In this document: piece after piece, positions 9,074 through 17,579 of the stretch
Layout: the number at the start of each line of letters is the position of its first letter
Position numbering within the stretch: the stretch's first letter is position 1
Assembly (NCBI RefSeq): GCF_016650815.1
Contig: NZ_JAEKEZ010000014.1
Span: 186,001 to 250,000 of the forward strand
Length of the DNA: 64,000 nucleotides
Direction of reading: 5' to 3'
Source of the DNA: Pseudomonas sp. TH31
GTDB lineage: Bacteria > Pseudomonadota > Gammaproteobacteria > Pseudomonadales > Pseudomonadaceae
Made by a program: the position numbers and the translations under genes
Notes under the pieces: generated by a model
Seen by the model: only the letters and a program-made list of their open reading frames with translations
The model's database searches: none
What the model was told of the DNA's origin: nothing

Positions 9074-9758
9074 ACTGGGAAGTCATCATCAAGTGGCTGC
9101 CGAAACTGGCCCAGGGCGCGACGCTGACCCTGGAGCTGGTGGCCATCGCCGTGATCGCCGGGTTGCTGCTGGCGATTCCGCTGGGCATCGCCCGTTCGTC
9201 GCGGCTCTGGTACGTGCGGTCATTGCCCTACGCGTACATCTTCTTTTCCGTGGCACACCGTTGCTGGTTCAACTGTTCCTCGTCTACTACGGACTGGCGC
9301 AGTTCGATGCGGTGCGTAACAGCTCGATGTGGCCGTACCTGCGCGATCCGTTCTGGTGCGCCACGGCGACCATGACCTTGCACACGGCGGCTTATATAGC
9401 CGAGATCCTGCGGGGCGCGATCCAGGCGATTCCACCGGGCGAGATTGAAGCAGCGCGAGCCTTGGGCATGTCCCGCCCGAAGGCGCTGTTCTATATCATC
9501 CTGCCCCGTGCCGCGCGCATCGGCTTGCCGGCCTACAGCAACGAAGTGATCCTGATGCTCAAGGCCAGCGCCCTGGCCAGCACCGTGACCCTGCTGGAAC
9601 TGACCGGCATGGCCCGCACCATCATTGCCCGGACCTACCTGCCGGTGGAGATCTTCTTCGCCGCGGGCATGTTCTATCTGTTGATGGCTTACGTGCTGGT
9701 TCGCGGCTTCAAGCTGCTGGAGCGCTGGCTGCGCGTCGATGCCTGCCAAGGGCGGTGA
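9070..9758 (+). CDS. Amino-acid ABC transporter permease (HisM type), frameshifted
   Basis: The second permease of the heterodimer. It starts at ATG 9070 and reads MNWEVIIKWLPKLAQGATLT to YAYIFF, then leaves frame. The other frame continues with FRGTPLLVQLFLVYYGLAQF, the EAA loop (GEIEAARALGMSRPKALFYIILP) and the last helices to 9758. One T is missing from the T run at 9241-9248; adding it back gives a standard protein of about 230 residues. It is probably a sequencing error. The stop lies within the start region of the downstream methyltransferase gene. Confidence 0.88.
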
Positions 9759-10971
9759 TTCCGCCTGCGTGCTGACGGGCGAGGCCCTACTCGCCCGTTT
9801 CGCAGCGCTGGATGCTTTTCTGATAAAGCACCAGGCGTTGTGGAAGCCTCGACCCTTTACTCATCTGCAGCTTCCTTGGGAAGCGTCCTACCCGGAACTG
9901 GCTTTATGGCTACGCGGGCGTTCGCTGGAGGAAGCGGAAAATAGCCATAACCAGCCCTGTTTACTGGATGCGCCGGAGCCGTTTGCTTCATTGGCGGTGT
10001 TGTCGCTTGAGCTGAGTTCAGTGGGCGAGTTGCCGGCGCATGCGCTTGAAGCGGCCGGGCATCGGTTGAACGTCGATGTGCCGGGGCGCAAGTGGCAGCA
10101 GATCGAGGCGTTTGCCAGTCGCCTGTCATTTGCTGCATTGCCCAAACATTGGCTGGATTGGTGCTCGGGCAAAGGTCACCTGGGTCGACGCCTGCTGCAG
10201 CCCGGACAACAACTGACGTGCCTGGAATATGACTCGACGCTGGTTTCGAGCGGGCAGGCACTCAGTCAGCGCCATCAACTGCATGCGCTGCACATCGAGC
10301 AAGATGTGCTCGCCGCTGGCGCTGCTGCTTTATTGAAAAGCGACCACACCCCGGTTGCGCTGCATGCCTGTGGCGACCTGCATGTACGGTTGATCCAGCT
10401 CGCCAGTGCGGTGGGCTGCAAACAACTGGCCGTCGCGCCCTGCTGCTATAACCGGATCAGCCTTCCTGCCTATGAAGCGCTTTGCTCGGCGGGTGTGCAA
10501 TCCGACCTGCAGCTGTCCCTCGACGATCTGGCATTGCCGATGAGCGAAACCGTTACCGCCGGTGCTCGCGTGCGTCGTCAACGCGACACTTCGATGGCCC
10601 GGCGCCTGGCCTTCGACCTGCTGCAACGGCAACGGCGAGGCGTCGACGAATACCTGCCTACGCCTTCCCTGCCCAGCGCCTGGCTGGATAAATCCTTCGC
10701 CGACTACTGCCATCATTTGGCCGCACTGAAGGAGTTATCCACAATCGGCCCGCAGGATTGGCCAACCCTTGAAGCCGCCGGCTGGCAGCGACTGGCCGAA
10801 GTGCGCAACCTGGAGCTGCTGCGCGGGCTTTTCCGCCGCCCGCTGGAGCTGTGGCTGGTACTTGATCGGGCACTTTTCCTGGCCGAACAGGGTTACACCG
10901 TTCGCCTCGGCACCTTCTGCGAAACCGCGCTCACACCGCGCAATTTGCTGCTCTTGGCCGAGCATCCTTAA
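9739..10971 (+). CDS. SAM-dependent methyltransferase (GSTCD-like, Methyltransf_32 type)
   Basis: A 410-residue protein. The SAM-binding region is WLDWCSGKGHLGRRLL (motif I) followed by LTCLEYDSTLVSSG (acidic loop). ALHACGDLHVRLI and VAPCCYNRI, with its CCY signature, match the family seen at the C-terminus of eukaryotic GSTCD. The substrate is not known for bacterial members; RNA or small molecules are possible. The first ATG (9739) overlaps the permease gene by 20 bases, so a downstream start is also possible. Confidence 0.75.
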   Translation: MPAKGGDSACVLTGEALLARFAALDAFLIKHQALWKPRPFTHLQLPWEASYPELALWLRGRSLEEAENSHNQPCLLDAPEPFASLAVLSLELSSVGELPAHALEAAGHRLNVDVPGRKWQQIEAFASRLSFAALPKHWLDWCSGKGHLGRRLLQPGQQLTCLEYDSTLVSSGQALSQRHQLHALHIEQDVLAAGAAALLKSDHTPVALHACGDLHVRLIQLASAVGCKQLAVAPCCYNRISLPAYEALCSAGVQSDLQLSLDDLALPMSETVTAGARVRRQRDTSMARRLAFDLLQRQRRGVDEYLPTPSLPSAWLDKSFADYCHHLAALKELSTIGPQDWPTLEAAGWQRLAEVRNLELLRGLFRRPLELWLVLDRALFLAEQGYTVRLGTFCETALTPRNLLLLAEHP

Positions 10972-11110
10972 ACGGCCACAGCCTGTGGATAACTCTGTTG
11001 ATGGAATTCTCGTGGATCCAATAAATACACTGCTTAGTGACTGAAACACTGCTGGTCATTTTTTGTTCACACAAATAAAAAACCCTAAAAACAGGGATTT
11101 GCGAACAAAT

Positions 11111-11142
11111 GAGAACGGGTCCACAAAATGGACTCCGTTCTC
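11111..11142 (+). terminator. Strong stem-loop in the 10972-11314 intergenic region
   Basis: GAGAACGG...TCCA pairs with TGGA...CCGTTCTC around a short A-rich loop. A weaker hairpin (AAACCCT/AGGGATTT) lies at 11078-11100. Together they probably end transcription of the methyltransferase gene. The other 340 or so bases here show no gene; the FkbM promoter must lie within them. Confidence 0.55.
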
Positions 11143-11314
11143 GTCTATCGGCCGTCCCGTTGTGCATAAGCATTCAATCAAAACGACATAACCGCCGAAT
11201 CCCGGACGCGATTGGCGGAAAATTGCGTCCGGCAACCACCCTTGTTATACAGGCAGGCAAGGGCGCCGGAAGTGCGCCTGAAACCAAGAAAAATCCAACT
11301 GACAGGAAGCCACA

Positions 11315-12151
11315 GTGACCTTCATTTCTTACGCACAGAATTTCGAAGACGTCCGCCTGTGGCGCGCGCTAAGACAGGTCGAAAACGGTTTCTACATCGA
11401 CATCGGCGCCAACGACCCCACCCACGACTCCGTCACCAAGGCTTTTTACGACCGCGGCTGGACCGGCATCAACGTCGAACCGATGCAAAACTACCACGAC
11501 GCCCTGTGCCAACAACGCCCCAACGACACCACCCTGCAATGCGTGGCCAGCGACAGCGCCGACGACCTCACCTTCTACGGCATCCCCGACACCGGCCTCT
11601 CCACCGTCGACCCGGCCACCGCCCAGGAACGCACAGCCCTGGGCATGGACGTACGCCGCCAAACCGTCAAGGCCCGCACCCTCACCTCCATCTGCGAGCA
11701 ATACGCCCGGGACCGCCCGATTCACTTCCTGAAAATCGACGTCGAAGGCCACGAAGAAAGCGTCCTGCGCGGCATGGACTTCGCCACCTGGCGCCCCTGG
11801 ATCATCCTCATCGAAACCCCATGGGCCCGCGACCACACCTGGGAACACCTGGTGACCGACGCCGGCTACCAGGCCACCCTGTTCGACGGCATCAACACCT
11901 GGTTCCTGGCCAACGAACACCTGGCCCTCAAACCCGCCTTCGACATCCAGCCGTGCAACCTCGACAACTTTCAACTGTGCCAGGGGCATGCGCTCAGCTA
12001 CCCCGTCAGCACCCATGATCTGGATGCTCAAAAGCAACTCGCCAGCGCCCTGCAACGGGCCGAACTGGCCGAGGCGCAGCTGCATGCGATGCAAAACAGC
12101 CGGAGTTGGCGCACCCTTCAGAAACTCAGAAAAGCACTGGTTCGCGGGTAA
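11315..12151 (+). CDS. FkbM-family methyltransferase
   Basis: A 278-residue protein. The start is GTG 11315 with AGGAAG upstream. The SAM-binding segment is FYIDIGANDPTHDSVTKAFYDRGWTGINVEP, followed by HFLKIDVEGHEESVLRGMDF, the hallmark of FkbM O-methyltransferases, which often modify sugars of surface polysaccharides. A C-terminal helical tail (residues 230-278, ending RSWRTLQKLRKALVRG) resembles the tail found on Pseudomonas glycosyltransferases. The gene lies immediately upstream of the tRNA used by the prophage. Confidence 0.88.
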   Translation: MTFISYAQNFEDVRLWRALRQVENGFYIDIGANDPTHDSVTKAFYDRGWTGINVEPMQNYHDALCQQRPNDTTLQCVASDSADDLTFYGIPDTGLSTVDPATAQERTALGMDVRRQTVKARTLTSICEQYARDRPIHFLKIDVEGHEESVLRGMDFATWRPWIILIETPWARDHTWEHLVTDAGYQATLFDGINTWFLANEHLALKPAFDIQPCNLDNFQLCQGHALSYPVSTHDLDAQKQLASALQRAELAEAQLHAMQNSRSWRTLQKLRKALVRG

Positions 12152-12229
12152 GCTGAGGGTCGAGTAAAAATAGTCTGAATTCAGGGGTTTACAGAACCAA
12201 CGCAATCGCTATAATCGTCGCCCTAACAC

Positions 12230-12307
<78 letters not shown>

Positions 12308-12311
12308 TAAA

Positions 12312-12340
12312 TCAAAGGCTTGCAGCGATGCAGGCCTTTG
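12312..12340 (+). terminator. Terminator following tRNA-Thr, supplied by the prophage
   Basis: AAAGGCTTGCA / TGCAGGCCTTT form a slightly imperfect stem and are followed by TTTTTT. The original chromosomal terminator of this tRNA now appears to be the hairpin at 51104-51135 beyond attR, so the phage seems to have brought its own replacement. Confidence 0.7.
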
Positions 12341-12399
12341 TTTTTTCTACTGCACGTAATAAGCGACGTAATAAGCGCTACTCAAAAGGTGCAAAGCCC

Positions 12400-12978
12400 A
12401 TGGATTGGCTGCAATTTTTCTCGTCTATCGTCAGTTCAATCGCATGGCCGGCTGCTGTAGTCATGTTGGCCTACTTGATGCGCAATCCGCTGGCCAAGCT
12501 GATCCCTTTGATCCGAACCCTCAAGTACAAGGATCTGCAGATCGACATCGGCGAGCAACTCGAAGCCGTTCGAGAACAGGTCGATGCAAAGGGCGAGACT
12601 CCAGAAATCGCAACTCAAGAACCACCGCTGAGTTTCCAGAGCCTTGCCAAAGCAGATCCCCGAGCGGCCGTGCTCAGTGCCTGGATACCGGTCGAGACCG
12701 AACTCAACGATATCTCGCGCAAGATGGGCATGGACTTGAGGTCTAGCACCATTAGGATATTGGCGGCCTTGTATCAGGCAAATGTCCTAGACGAGTTGAC
12801 CTTTAACACCCTGCAAAAACTGCGTCACATCAGAAACACCGCAGTTCATGTGACGGAGGCAGGTGTTACTTTCGAGGATGCCATCAATATGGCGGATATG
12901 TGTCTGTGGGTGAACGGACAACTGAAGCGGATCAATGCCAGCCTCAGCGAGTCCCCACCATCAGCAACAGCCTTGTGA
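12400..12978 (+). CDS. Membrane-anchored HEPN-like protein of unknown function
   Basis: A protein of about 192 residues starting at ATG 12400 (AAAGGTG upstream); a longer in-frame start at 12328 would overlap the terminator region. Residues 6-26 (FSSIVSSIAWPAAVVMLAYLM) form one transmembrane segment. The C-terminal helical domain contains LRHIRNTAVHV, an R-N-x3-H motif of the HEPN/DUF4145 type, in which such residues can form an RNase site. It is the first gene inside the prophage's left end, a usual place for cargo genes. Whether it is a toxin, defence protein or inert is unknown. Confidence 0.55.
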   Translation: MDWLQFFSSIVSSIAWPAAVVMLAYLMRNPLAKLIPLIRTLKYKDLQIDIGEQLEAVREQVDAKGETPEIATQEPPLSFQSLAKADPRAAVLSAWIPVETELNDISRKMGMDLRSSTIRILAALYQANVLDELTFNTLQKLRHIRNTAVHVTEAGVTFEDAINMADMCLWVNGQLKRINASLSESPPSATAL

Positions 12979-14114
12979 GAGTCGCCGGCCATGACTAGGG
13001 AATTGAATTTTTGGTTTGCTGTTTGAAGTGAGTATTAAAGGTATTTTTTTCTTTCATTACTCTACAAGCTATACAGGCTAAGGCTTTCAGCACCTTCCGC
13101 CCCGGTCTTTTTTTGGCCACTGCCGCTATTTTTGGGGCTATCAGGGAAGGGATTTATGCAAACCTCTCAAGCCATTGATTTATAAGGGTTTTAGAATTTA
13201 ATACCTTTGTAAATACCCCACATGGCGCACTGAGCATCAGGTATCAAAGCCCCGCCATACAAGGGCTGTAGAGCATTAAGCCCGCCGTTTAGCGCAGGGT
13301 GGCGAAAAATAGCCACTTTTGACGGACACCTGAAAAATCCCGTGTCTCAATAGGTTTTTTCAACCCACATACAGGCACCTGCCTCCTTCGTTTTCCCTGG
13401 TCAAACTGTGAAACGCTACAATCTGGCGCCGAGCCCCGTTCTACCTGCCTTGCAGGGGATTCAGTCCCTTCCCGTGCAAAGCCTATCGGCCTCCGAAAAA
13501 GATCGATCGCGTTTGTGAAAACACTGCTGCGTAGGCGTTTTCCAGTTTTTCGCCCAATGAAACCGGGGACTCCAGCGTTATCCCTTCCGTGACCGCCCCG
13601 TGCGTTGCTGTGCAACTGCACTGCATTTCCTTTCAAAACTTTGCACTCTGTGAAATTGCCGATCTCCCGCAGAGCCCCACGGCCCGCTTGGGTTCCAGGT
13701 TCGTTTGCACTACATCTGGATTTGCACAAAAAAGGACACTAGGCCCGTCGGCGGGAGGGGGATAAGTGCTTTTTAAGGCTGATTTTTTTTGTGAGTATGG
13801 AATTCCGGTCAACCGACCATTCGTCGGCCGGAAACCCACATTGAATTTGATCGACATTCAGTAGGTAAACATCTTCTTCGACACGCTTACTCGCCAGGTT
13901 GCCCAACCATAAAAAGGGTGCCATGATCGGGCCATCACAGGAATGGAATCGATAATTGTATGAAGGGACTTCTAATCAATATCCAATCTTTAAAATCTTT
14001 CAAAGCCACCCGTATGGCTCAAGACTGATGCTATCTTTTATTAACAATATAGAAGAGTGCTCTCCTATGAGCACTCACAAACAAACAACAACTTAATAAG
14101 TAGAGACAACATAT
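12979..14114. other. 1.1-kb region without a clear gene, left end of the prophage
   Basis: The region is mixed in composition and lacks strong start signals. The minus strand has overlapping frames at 13289-13729 and 13633-13857. Their sequences (for example IGRKTGKRLRSSVF and SPARQVERGSAPDC) remind me of short open frames often annotated next to phage and P4-like elements in Pseudomonas. The upstream frame ends in NPDVVQTNLEPKRAVGL. It may be a degenerate or overlapping-frame gene, or structured regulatory RNA. From 13960 the DNA becomes clearly AT-rich, leading into the next cassette. Confidence 0.4.
13289..13729 (-). CDS. Possible phage-associated conserved small protein
   Basis: A 146-residue open frame, arginine-rich, with no recognised domain and no clear Shine-Dalgarno. 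It is listed because its sequence resembles short frames I recall beside mobile elements in Pseudomonas, perhaps of the Ash family or its neighbours. It overlaps a second minus-strand frame (13633-13857), and I cannot tell which is translated. Treat it as tentative. Confidence 0.3.
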   Translation of the reverse strand: MCKSRCSANEPGTQAGRGALREIGNFTECKVLKGNAVQLHSNARGGHGRDNAGVPGFIGRKTGKRLRSSVFTNAIDLFRRPIGFAREGTESPARQVERGSAPDCSVSQFDQGKRRRQVPVCGLKKPIETRDFSGVRQKWLFFATLR

Positions 14115-15107
14115 ATGTCCAGACGTGTCGCGACATTTTTTGATATGAAGTTGTACGCCCGCGGCCACTCTAGAGCAGAGGGGAATATCGCTGACTTCCC
14201 AGCTACCCCCAAGACCATGACTGAAATTCGAACGCTAGTGGAATCCCTCCTGGATGGTGGTGATAATTTTTTAAGCAAAGGTCAAAGCGATAAGGCCGAT
14301 AAGTATTATATTGCTCACACAAGTACTGTGAACGGATATTGGGTGCTTCTTATTAATCGGTGCGACCCAAGCGCACCTGACTCTGTATACAGCAACCCGG
14401 AATCAAAAGAACGCAAAGTAAATGAAAAACTTCCTGGACAAGGTTCTGAATTCTCCGCACACCTAATACTTGACGTCAAGCCTGTCAAAGGAAAAGATTA
14501 TTATTTTTGTATGATCGAAGCAGCGTACGGTTCCGGATTAGGAAGTAGCGCCATTACAAGCTACTTCGCGCATGTCATTAGGCACTGCAAAAAGCAAAAA
14601 CCTGATCTATTTAAAATCCCAAACATTGATGGGTCGTGCAGTAAAAGTGGTGTGCCAAATAAAGTCCATCTCGCACATGATGTCGAGCTACAGGGGCATA
14701 TTTCCGACACATTTAAAACTGACCTACAGAACGGAGCATTAGGCGGCATTGAATTAATAAGTCACAAAACTGTCGGTGGCAAATGGGACGACGCAGGCTT
14801 TGTAAAGGAAAAACATCGTATTATTAAGCTAACCTTAGCGAGAGATCTAATAGGTGACGCGGTAAAAACTGTTACAGATGTATTAAAAAACGCAAAAACG
14901 GATGGCATCGACCAGATGCGCGTGAGCTTTAAAGATAACTCTGGTTCTCCAAACAACGCATTGCTTTCAGTCGACACCGGGCAACTGGCGGCAGATGGGC
15001 GCTATCTAAAACGGTATTACATCTCCTCCGCTAATGACGTCAGCTCGGCGAGTATCGAGGAAGTTAACCATGCTATAGTTAAAGAAATCCTTAAAAGCCT
15101 GGAGTGA
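14115..15107 (+). CDS. Soluble component of a RexAB-like two-gene cassette
   Basis: A 330-residue protein with no signal peptide or membrane segment. It alternates strand-rich and lysine-rich helical segments; nothing catalytic is evident. The plan resembles phage lambda RexA: a short N-terminal domain with a helix (IRTLVESLLDG), a central segment GSEFSAHLILDV...FCMIEAAYGSGLG, and a C-terminal domain with MRVSFKDNSGSPNNALL and KRYYI. The next gene encodes a four-helix membrane protein, as rexB does. The start is ATG 14115. The DNA is much AT-richer than its neighbours, indicating recent transfer. The RexA comparison is mine, from general layout; Kiwa (KwaB/KwaA) is an alternative analogue. 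A role in phage exclusion is inferred. Confidence 0.6.
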   Translation: MSRRVATFFDMKLYARGHSRAEGNIADFPATPKTMTEIRTLVESLLDGGDNFLSKGQSDKADKYYIAHTSTVNGYWVLLINRCDPSAPDSVYSNPESKERKVNEKLPGQGSEFSAHLILDVKPVKGKDYYFCMIEAAYGSGLGSSAITSYFAHVIRHCKKQKPDLFKIPNIDGSCSKSGVPNKVHLAHDVELQGHISDTFKTDLQNGALGGIELISHKTVGGKWDDAGFVKEKHRIIKLTLARDLIGDAVKTVTDVLKNAKTDGIDQMRVSFKDNSGSPNNALLSVDTGQLAADGRYLKRYYISSANDVSSASIEEVNHAIVKEILKSLE

Positions 15108-15113
15108 CTTAAG

Positions 15114-15686
15114 ATGCTAAATCAAATGTTACAACCGCTTTCTTATCTCGCGATACGGCATCCGCAGAAATGGAAAGTAGATTGGCTTTTCCCCATAGCA
15201 ATTTCTTTAATCTGTACCTGGTTTTCTATTGGCGCCGACTGGAAATCTGAAATTTACAGAACATCCGGACCTGTCAGCTTGTTGCTTGGTTTTCTTTCGG
15301 GACTCCCTGGGTTTTACATAGCTGCATTAGCTGCAATTGCGACATTTGGCCGGAATGACATCGACAACTTACTACCTGAACCTACGCCAACTGTAAAACT
15401 AACCACACGAGGCGAAAACATCCTAGTAAAACTTACTCGCCGTAGGTTTCTAGCCATGTTGTTTTCTTTCCTAACTTGTGAAAGTATTTCTTTAGTGTTG
15501 CTTTCGACCTTACTTCTATCCTCCGGCACATCAATTTCTAGCGTGACAATTTTGGACGGTGTAGCTGGACAAGCCCTATCGATAGCCATGACTTTCATCT
15601 ATTACACATTGCTAATGCAAATGCTAACTGCGACTTTCTGGGGCCTGTATTACTTAGGGTTTAAACTTCATGAACCTCAGATATAA
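15114..15686 (+). CDS. Four-helix membrane component of the RexAB-like cassette
   Basis: A 190-residue membrane protein starting six bases after the upstream stop, so the two genes form an operon. Hydrophobic segments lie at about 25-43, 52-77, 112-138 and 150-182, with a polar, charged loop at 78-110 (FGRNDIDNLLPEPTP... KLTRRRF). Four helices with a soluble partner encoded upstream match the RexA/RexB arrangement, in which RexB depolarises the membrane after RexA senses phage. KwaA of Kiwa also has four helices. No family could be named with certainty. The codons are AT-rich like the partner gene. Confidence 0.6.
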   Translation: MLNQMLQPLSYLAIRHPQKWKVDWLFPIAISLICTWFSIGADWKSEIYRTSGPVSLLLGFLSGLPGFYIAALAAIATFGRNDIDNLLPEPTPTVKLTTRGENILVKLTRRRFLAMLFSFLTCESISLVLLSTLLLSSGTSISSVTILDGVAGQALSIAMTFIYYTLLMQMLTATFWGLYYLGFKLHEPQI

Positions 15687-15953
15687 GGCATTACTATTAC
15701 ATCCCCAGCAACCACACTACTAAATACAGGCTTTGAGAGAAGCCTGTGCCTGCAAAAAGAATGTGTGTTCAAAACACTACTATCTTCATCCTGAGAACCG
15801 AATATTTATTAATGGCTAAACCCTTGACTTTCCGGATTGCAAACTCCGATAAAAGATAGAGCACATGACAGGAAGTAACTAGCTACGAATTCCGAATTTT
15901 CCTACATACATATCGCCCATTATTCGTTAAGGTCATACGACCTAAAGCATTTT

Positions 15954-15981
15954 CACCTCCAATGACGGAGGCTTTTTTTTT
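15954..15981 (+). terminator. Rho-independent terminator before the PAAR toxin gene
   Basis: CCTCC-AATGAC-GGAGG is followed by CTTTTTTTTT. It insulates the toxin gene from the upstream cassette. A further hairpin (CAGGCTT-TGAGAG-AAGCCTG) lies at about 15729-15748, just after the membrane-protein gene. Nothing else is seen in 15687-16000. Confidence 0.85.
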
Positions 15982-16000
15982 GCACGGAATAGGATGAGAT

Positions 16001-17146
16001 ATGATTTCTTCTGCACGGCTGGGCGACAAACATGTCTGTCCATTGCCTGGCCACGGCACCACCCCAATTGCCTCCGCCTCCGCTGATACAAATATCAACT
16101 TCATGGGTTCTGCACGGGTTGGCGATACCTGTGGCTGTGGCGCTGTTATTACTACCGGTTTCCCCTCGATTCAGGTGAACGGGCGTCCTATGGCCCACTT
16201 GGGCAGTCCCACCAGCCATGGTGGAACCATCATTACCGGGTCAGGCGATGTCGGTGGTGGGTTTGTCATGGGTGACACTGGCGGTGCAACCATCATCAAC
16301 TTCATGGTACTCGGAGCGTTCCGGCCAGATGGCACTGTGGACGATGAAAAAATGGCCACATTGCTGGCTGATCCAAAGCTGACAGAGAAGGCAACCGCTG
16401 CTAACGCGTTGGTAGATCCCAAGGCCGCCACTAAGCAGTCGGACGCGAAGACTGACCCAGAGGCGGCGGCACCTGTCACCTGCAAAGATTCTGACATGAT
16501 GGAAAAGCTGGCGGACTACATCGCTGGCGAGATGAACCGCAATATTCATGATCCGGCAGTATTGGAAATGAAGGAACTCAATAGCTTCGATCCTGAGGCT
16601 GAAACCAAGAAGTTCATGGAACTGCCCCTCTACCTACGCTTGGGACAGGACCCACAGTTCTACAGCATGGCGCTCGGCAAGAAGACGAAGGCATTCGCCA
16701 TCTGGACGGAGCGTGTTGGGCAGAATCGCCCATGGGATCACAAGCCGAAATTGGCAGAACTGTTTGGCGCGTATCCTTGGCACAAGCAAGGAGCTTATGA
16801 CTACTACTACGACATTTGGTCGAACATCCATTACGGGTATGTTGGTGTAGCCGGTGGACTTTCTGACAGTGTTCAGTTGGATGGCGCTGGACTTGAGCAA
16901 ATAGGCTCAGACACTTGGCGCTTCATCAAAAATCCTAAGAGGTTTGATGGCCCACGGAGAACGGAAGGCGTTGAAGGGATGCGAGCATGGGACGATGCTC
17001 CTGATAGGGTATCGATCATCATCGGGATGAACCTCTACAGGGAGTATCCGAATGGCGGCATCACCGCGAAAATCATCATGGACAAGGTGTTGGCGGTGCC
17101 AATAGCCGAATGGGGTACAGGGGTTCAAAAGCATGTCTGCAAATGA
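16001..17146 (+). CDS. PAAR-domain polymorphic toxin (C-terminal toxin-44-like domain)
   Basis: A 381-residue protein. Residues 1-90 are a PAAR repeat domain (SARLGDKHVCPLPGHG, ARVGDTCGCGAVI, GRPMAHLGS, GSGDVGGG), the cone that caps the spike of T6SS and contractile phage tails. A linker with acidic and alanine-rich sequence (to about 160) leads to a C-terminal domain with NRPWDHKPKL, YDIWSNIHYGYVG and DDAPDRVSIIIGMNLY, which I recall from the polymorphic toxin 44 family, of presumed nuclease type. The start is ATG 16001 (AGGATGAG upstream). It lies beside the prophage spike gene and is followed by a likely immunity gene. It could be delivered on the phage tail or by a host T6SS. Confidence 0.78.
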   Translation: MISSARLGDKHVCPLPGHGTTPIASASADTNINFMGSARVGDTCGCGAVITTGFPSIQVNGRPMAHLGSPTSHGGTIITGSGDVGGGFVMGDTGGATIINFMVLGAFRPDGTVDDEKMATLLADPKLTEKATAANALVDPKAATKQSDAKTDPEAAAPVTCKDSDMMEKLADYIAGEMNRNIHDPAVLEMKELNSFDPEAETKKFMELPLYLRLGQDPQFYSMALGKKTKAFAIWTERVGQNRPWDHKPKLAELFGAYPWHKQGAYDYYYDIWSNIHYGYVGVAGGLSDSVQLDGAGLEQIGSDTWRFIKNPKRFDGPRRTEGVEGMRAWDDAPDRVSIIIGMNLYREYPNGGITAKIIMDKVLAVPIAEWGTGVQKHVCK

Positions 17147-17543
17147 GAAAAGACCGCGACATATCGGACGGTGGGTAGCGCTGTTCTTCATTGGTCTTGT
17201 TGCGCTCTGGTACATAGCCATGCCGCGTGTTGTCGTTTACTACTCAAAAGACGGCACCGAGAACATTAGTTACGTCCTGAATACACAGCACACAATCGTT
17301 CGCGGTGCGCTACTGCCCGGAAAGACAACGGGGGATGTCGGACATATCTTTCCCGACGATAAGTTTTTCATGAGGTTCGATTGGTGGAATGACAAAGGGC
17401 TAAACCATTGCGTCAACATAACGCCGCGATGGCCAACGACGGAAATTCACCTCGACCGTAACGGCGATATCGATAGCAGCGAAGGCAGCGGCACAGATAT
17501 GGATCGCTTGAAGCAGTGCACCACGGATACAGCGAAGCCATAA
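17133..17543 (+). CDS. Putative immunity protein for the PAAR toxin
   Basis: A 136-residue protein whose start (ATG 17133) overlaps the toxin gene by 14 bases. A basic N-terminus is followed by one transmembrane segment (about residues 13-31, VALFFIGLVALWYIAM). The rest, including HIFPDDKFFMRFDWWNDKG and paired cysteines (HCVNIT, KQCTT), would face the periplasm. A membrane-anchored periplasmic immunity protein would suit a toxin arriving from outside. The role is inferred from position only. Confidence 0.6.
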   Translation: MSANEKRPRHIGRWVALFFIGLVALWYIAMPRVVVYYSKDGTENISYVLNTQHTIVRGALLPGKTTGDVGHIFPDDKFFMRFDWWNDKGLNHCVNITPRWPTTEIHLDRNGDIDSSEGSGTDMDRLKQCTTDTAKP

Positions 17544-17554
17544 GGTTTCATTCC

Positions 17555-17578
17555 AAGCCCGCCGTTTGGCGGGCTTTT
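17555..17578. terminator. Bidirectional terminator between the toxin pair and the phage tail genes
   Basis: A nine-bp perfect stem AAGCCCGCC/GGCGGGCTT with GTTT loop and T/A runs on both sides. It ends the toxin-immunity operon (+) and the phage late operon (-). Confidence 0.9.
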
Positions 17579-17579
17579 G

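Noticed and set aside
16001..17146. Part of a T6SS gene cluster
   Set aside because: No tss genes or VgrG lie in the window; the neighbours are phage spike and tail genes. Use by a T6SS elsewhere in the genome cannot be excluded.
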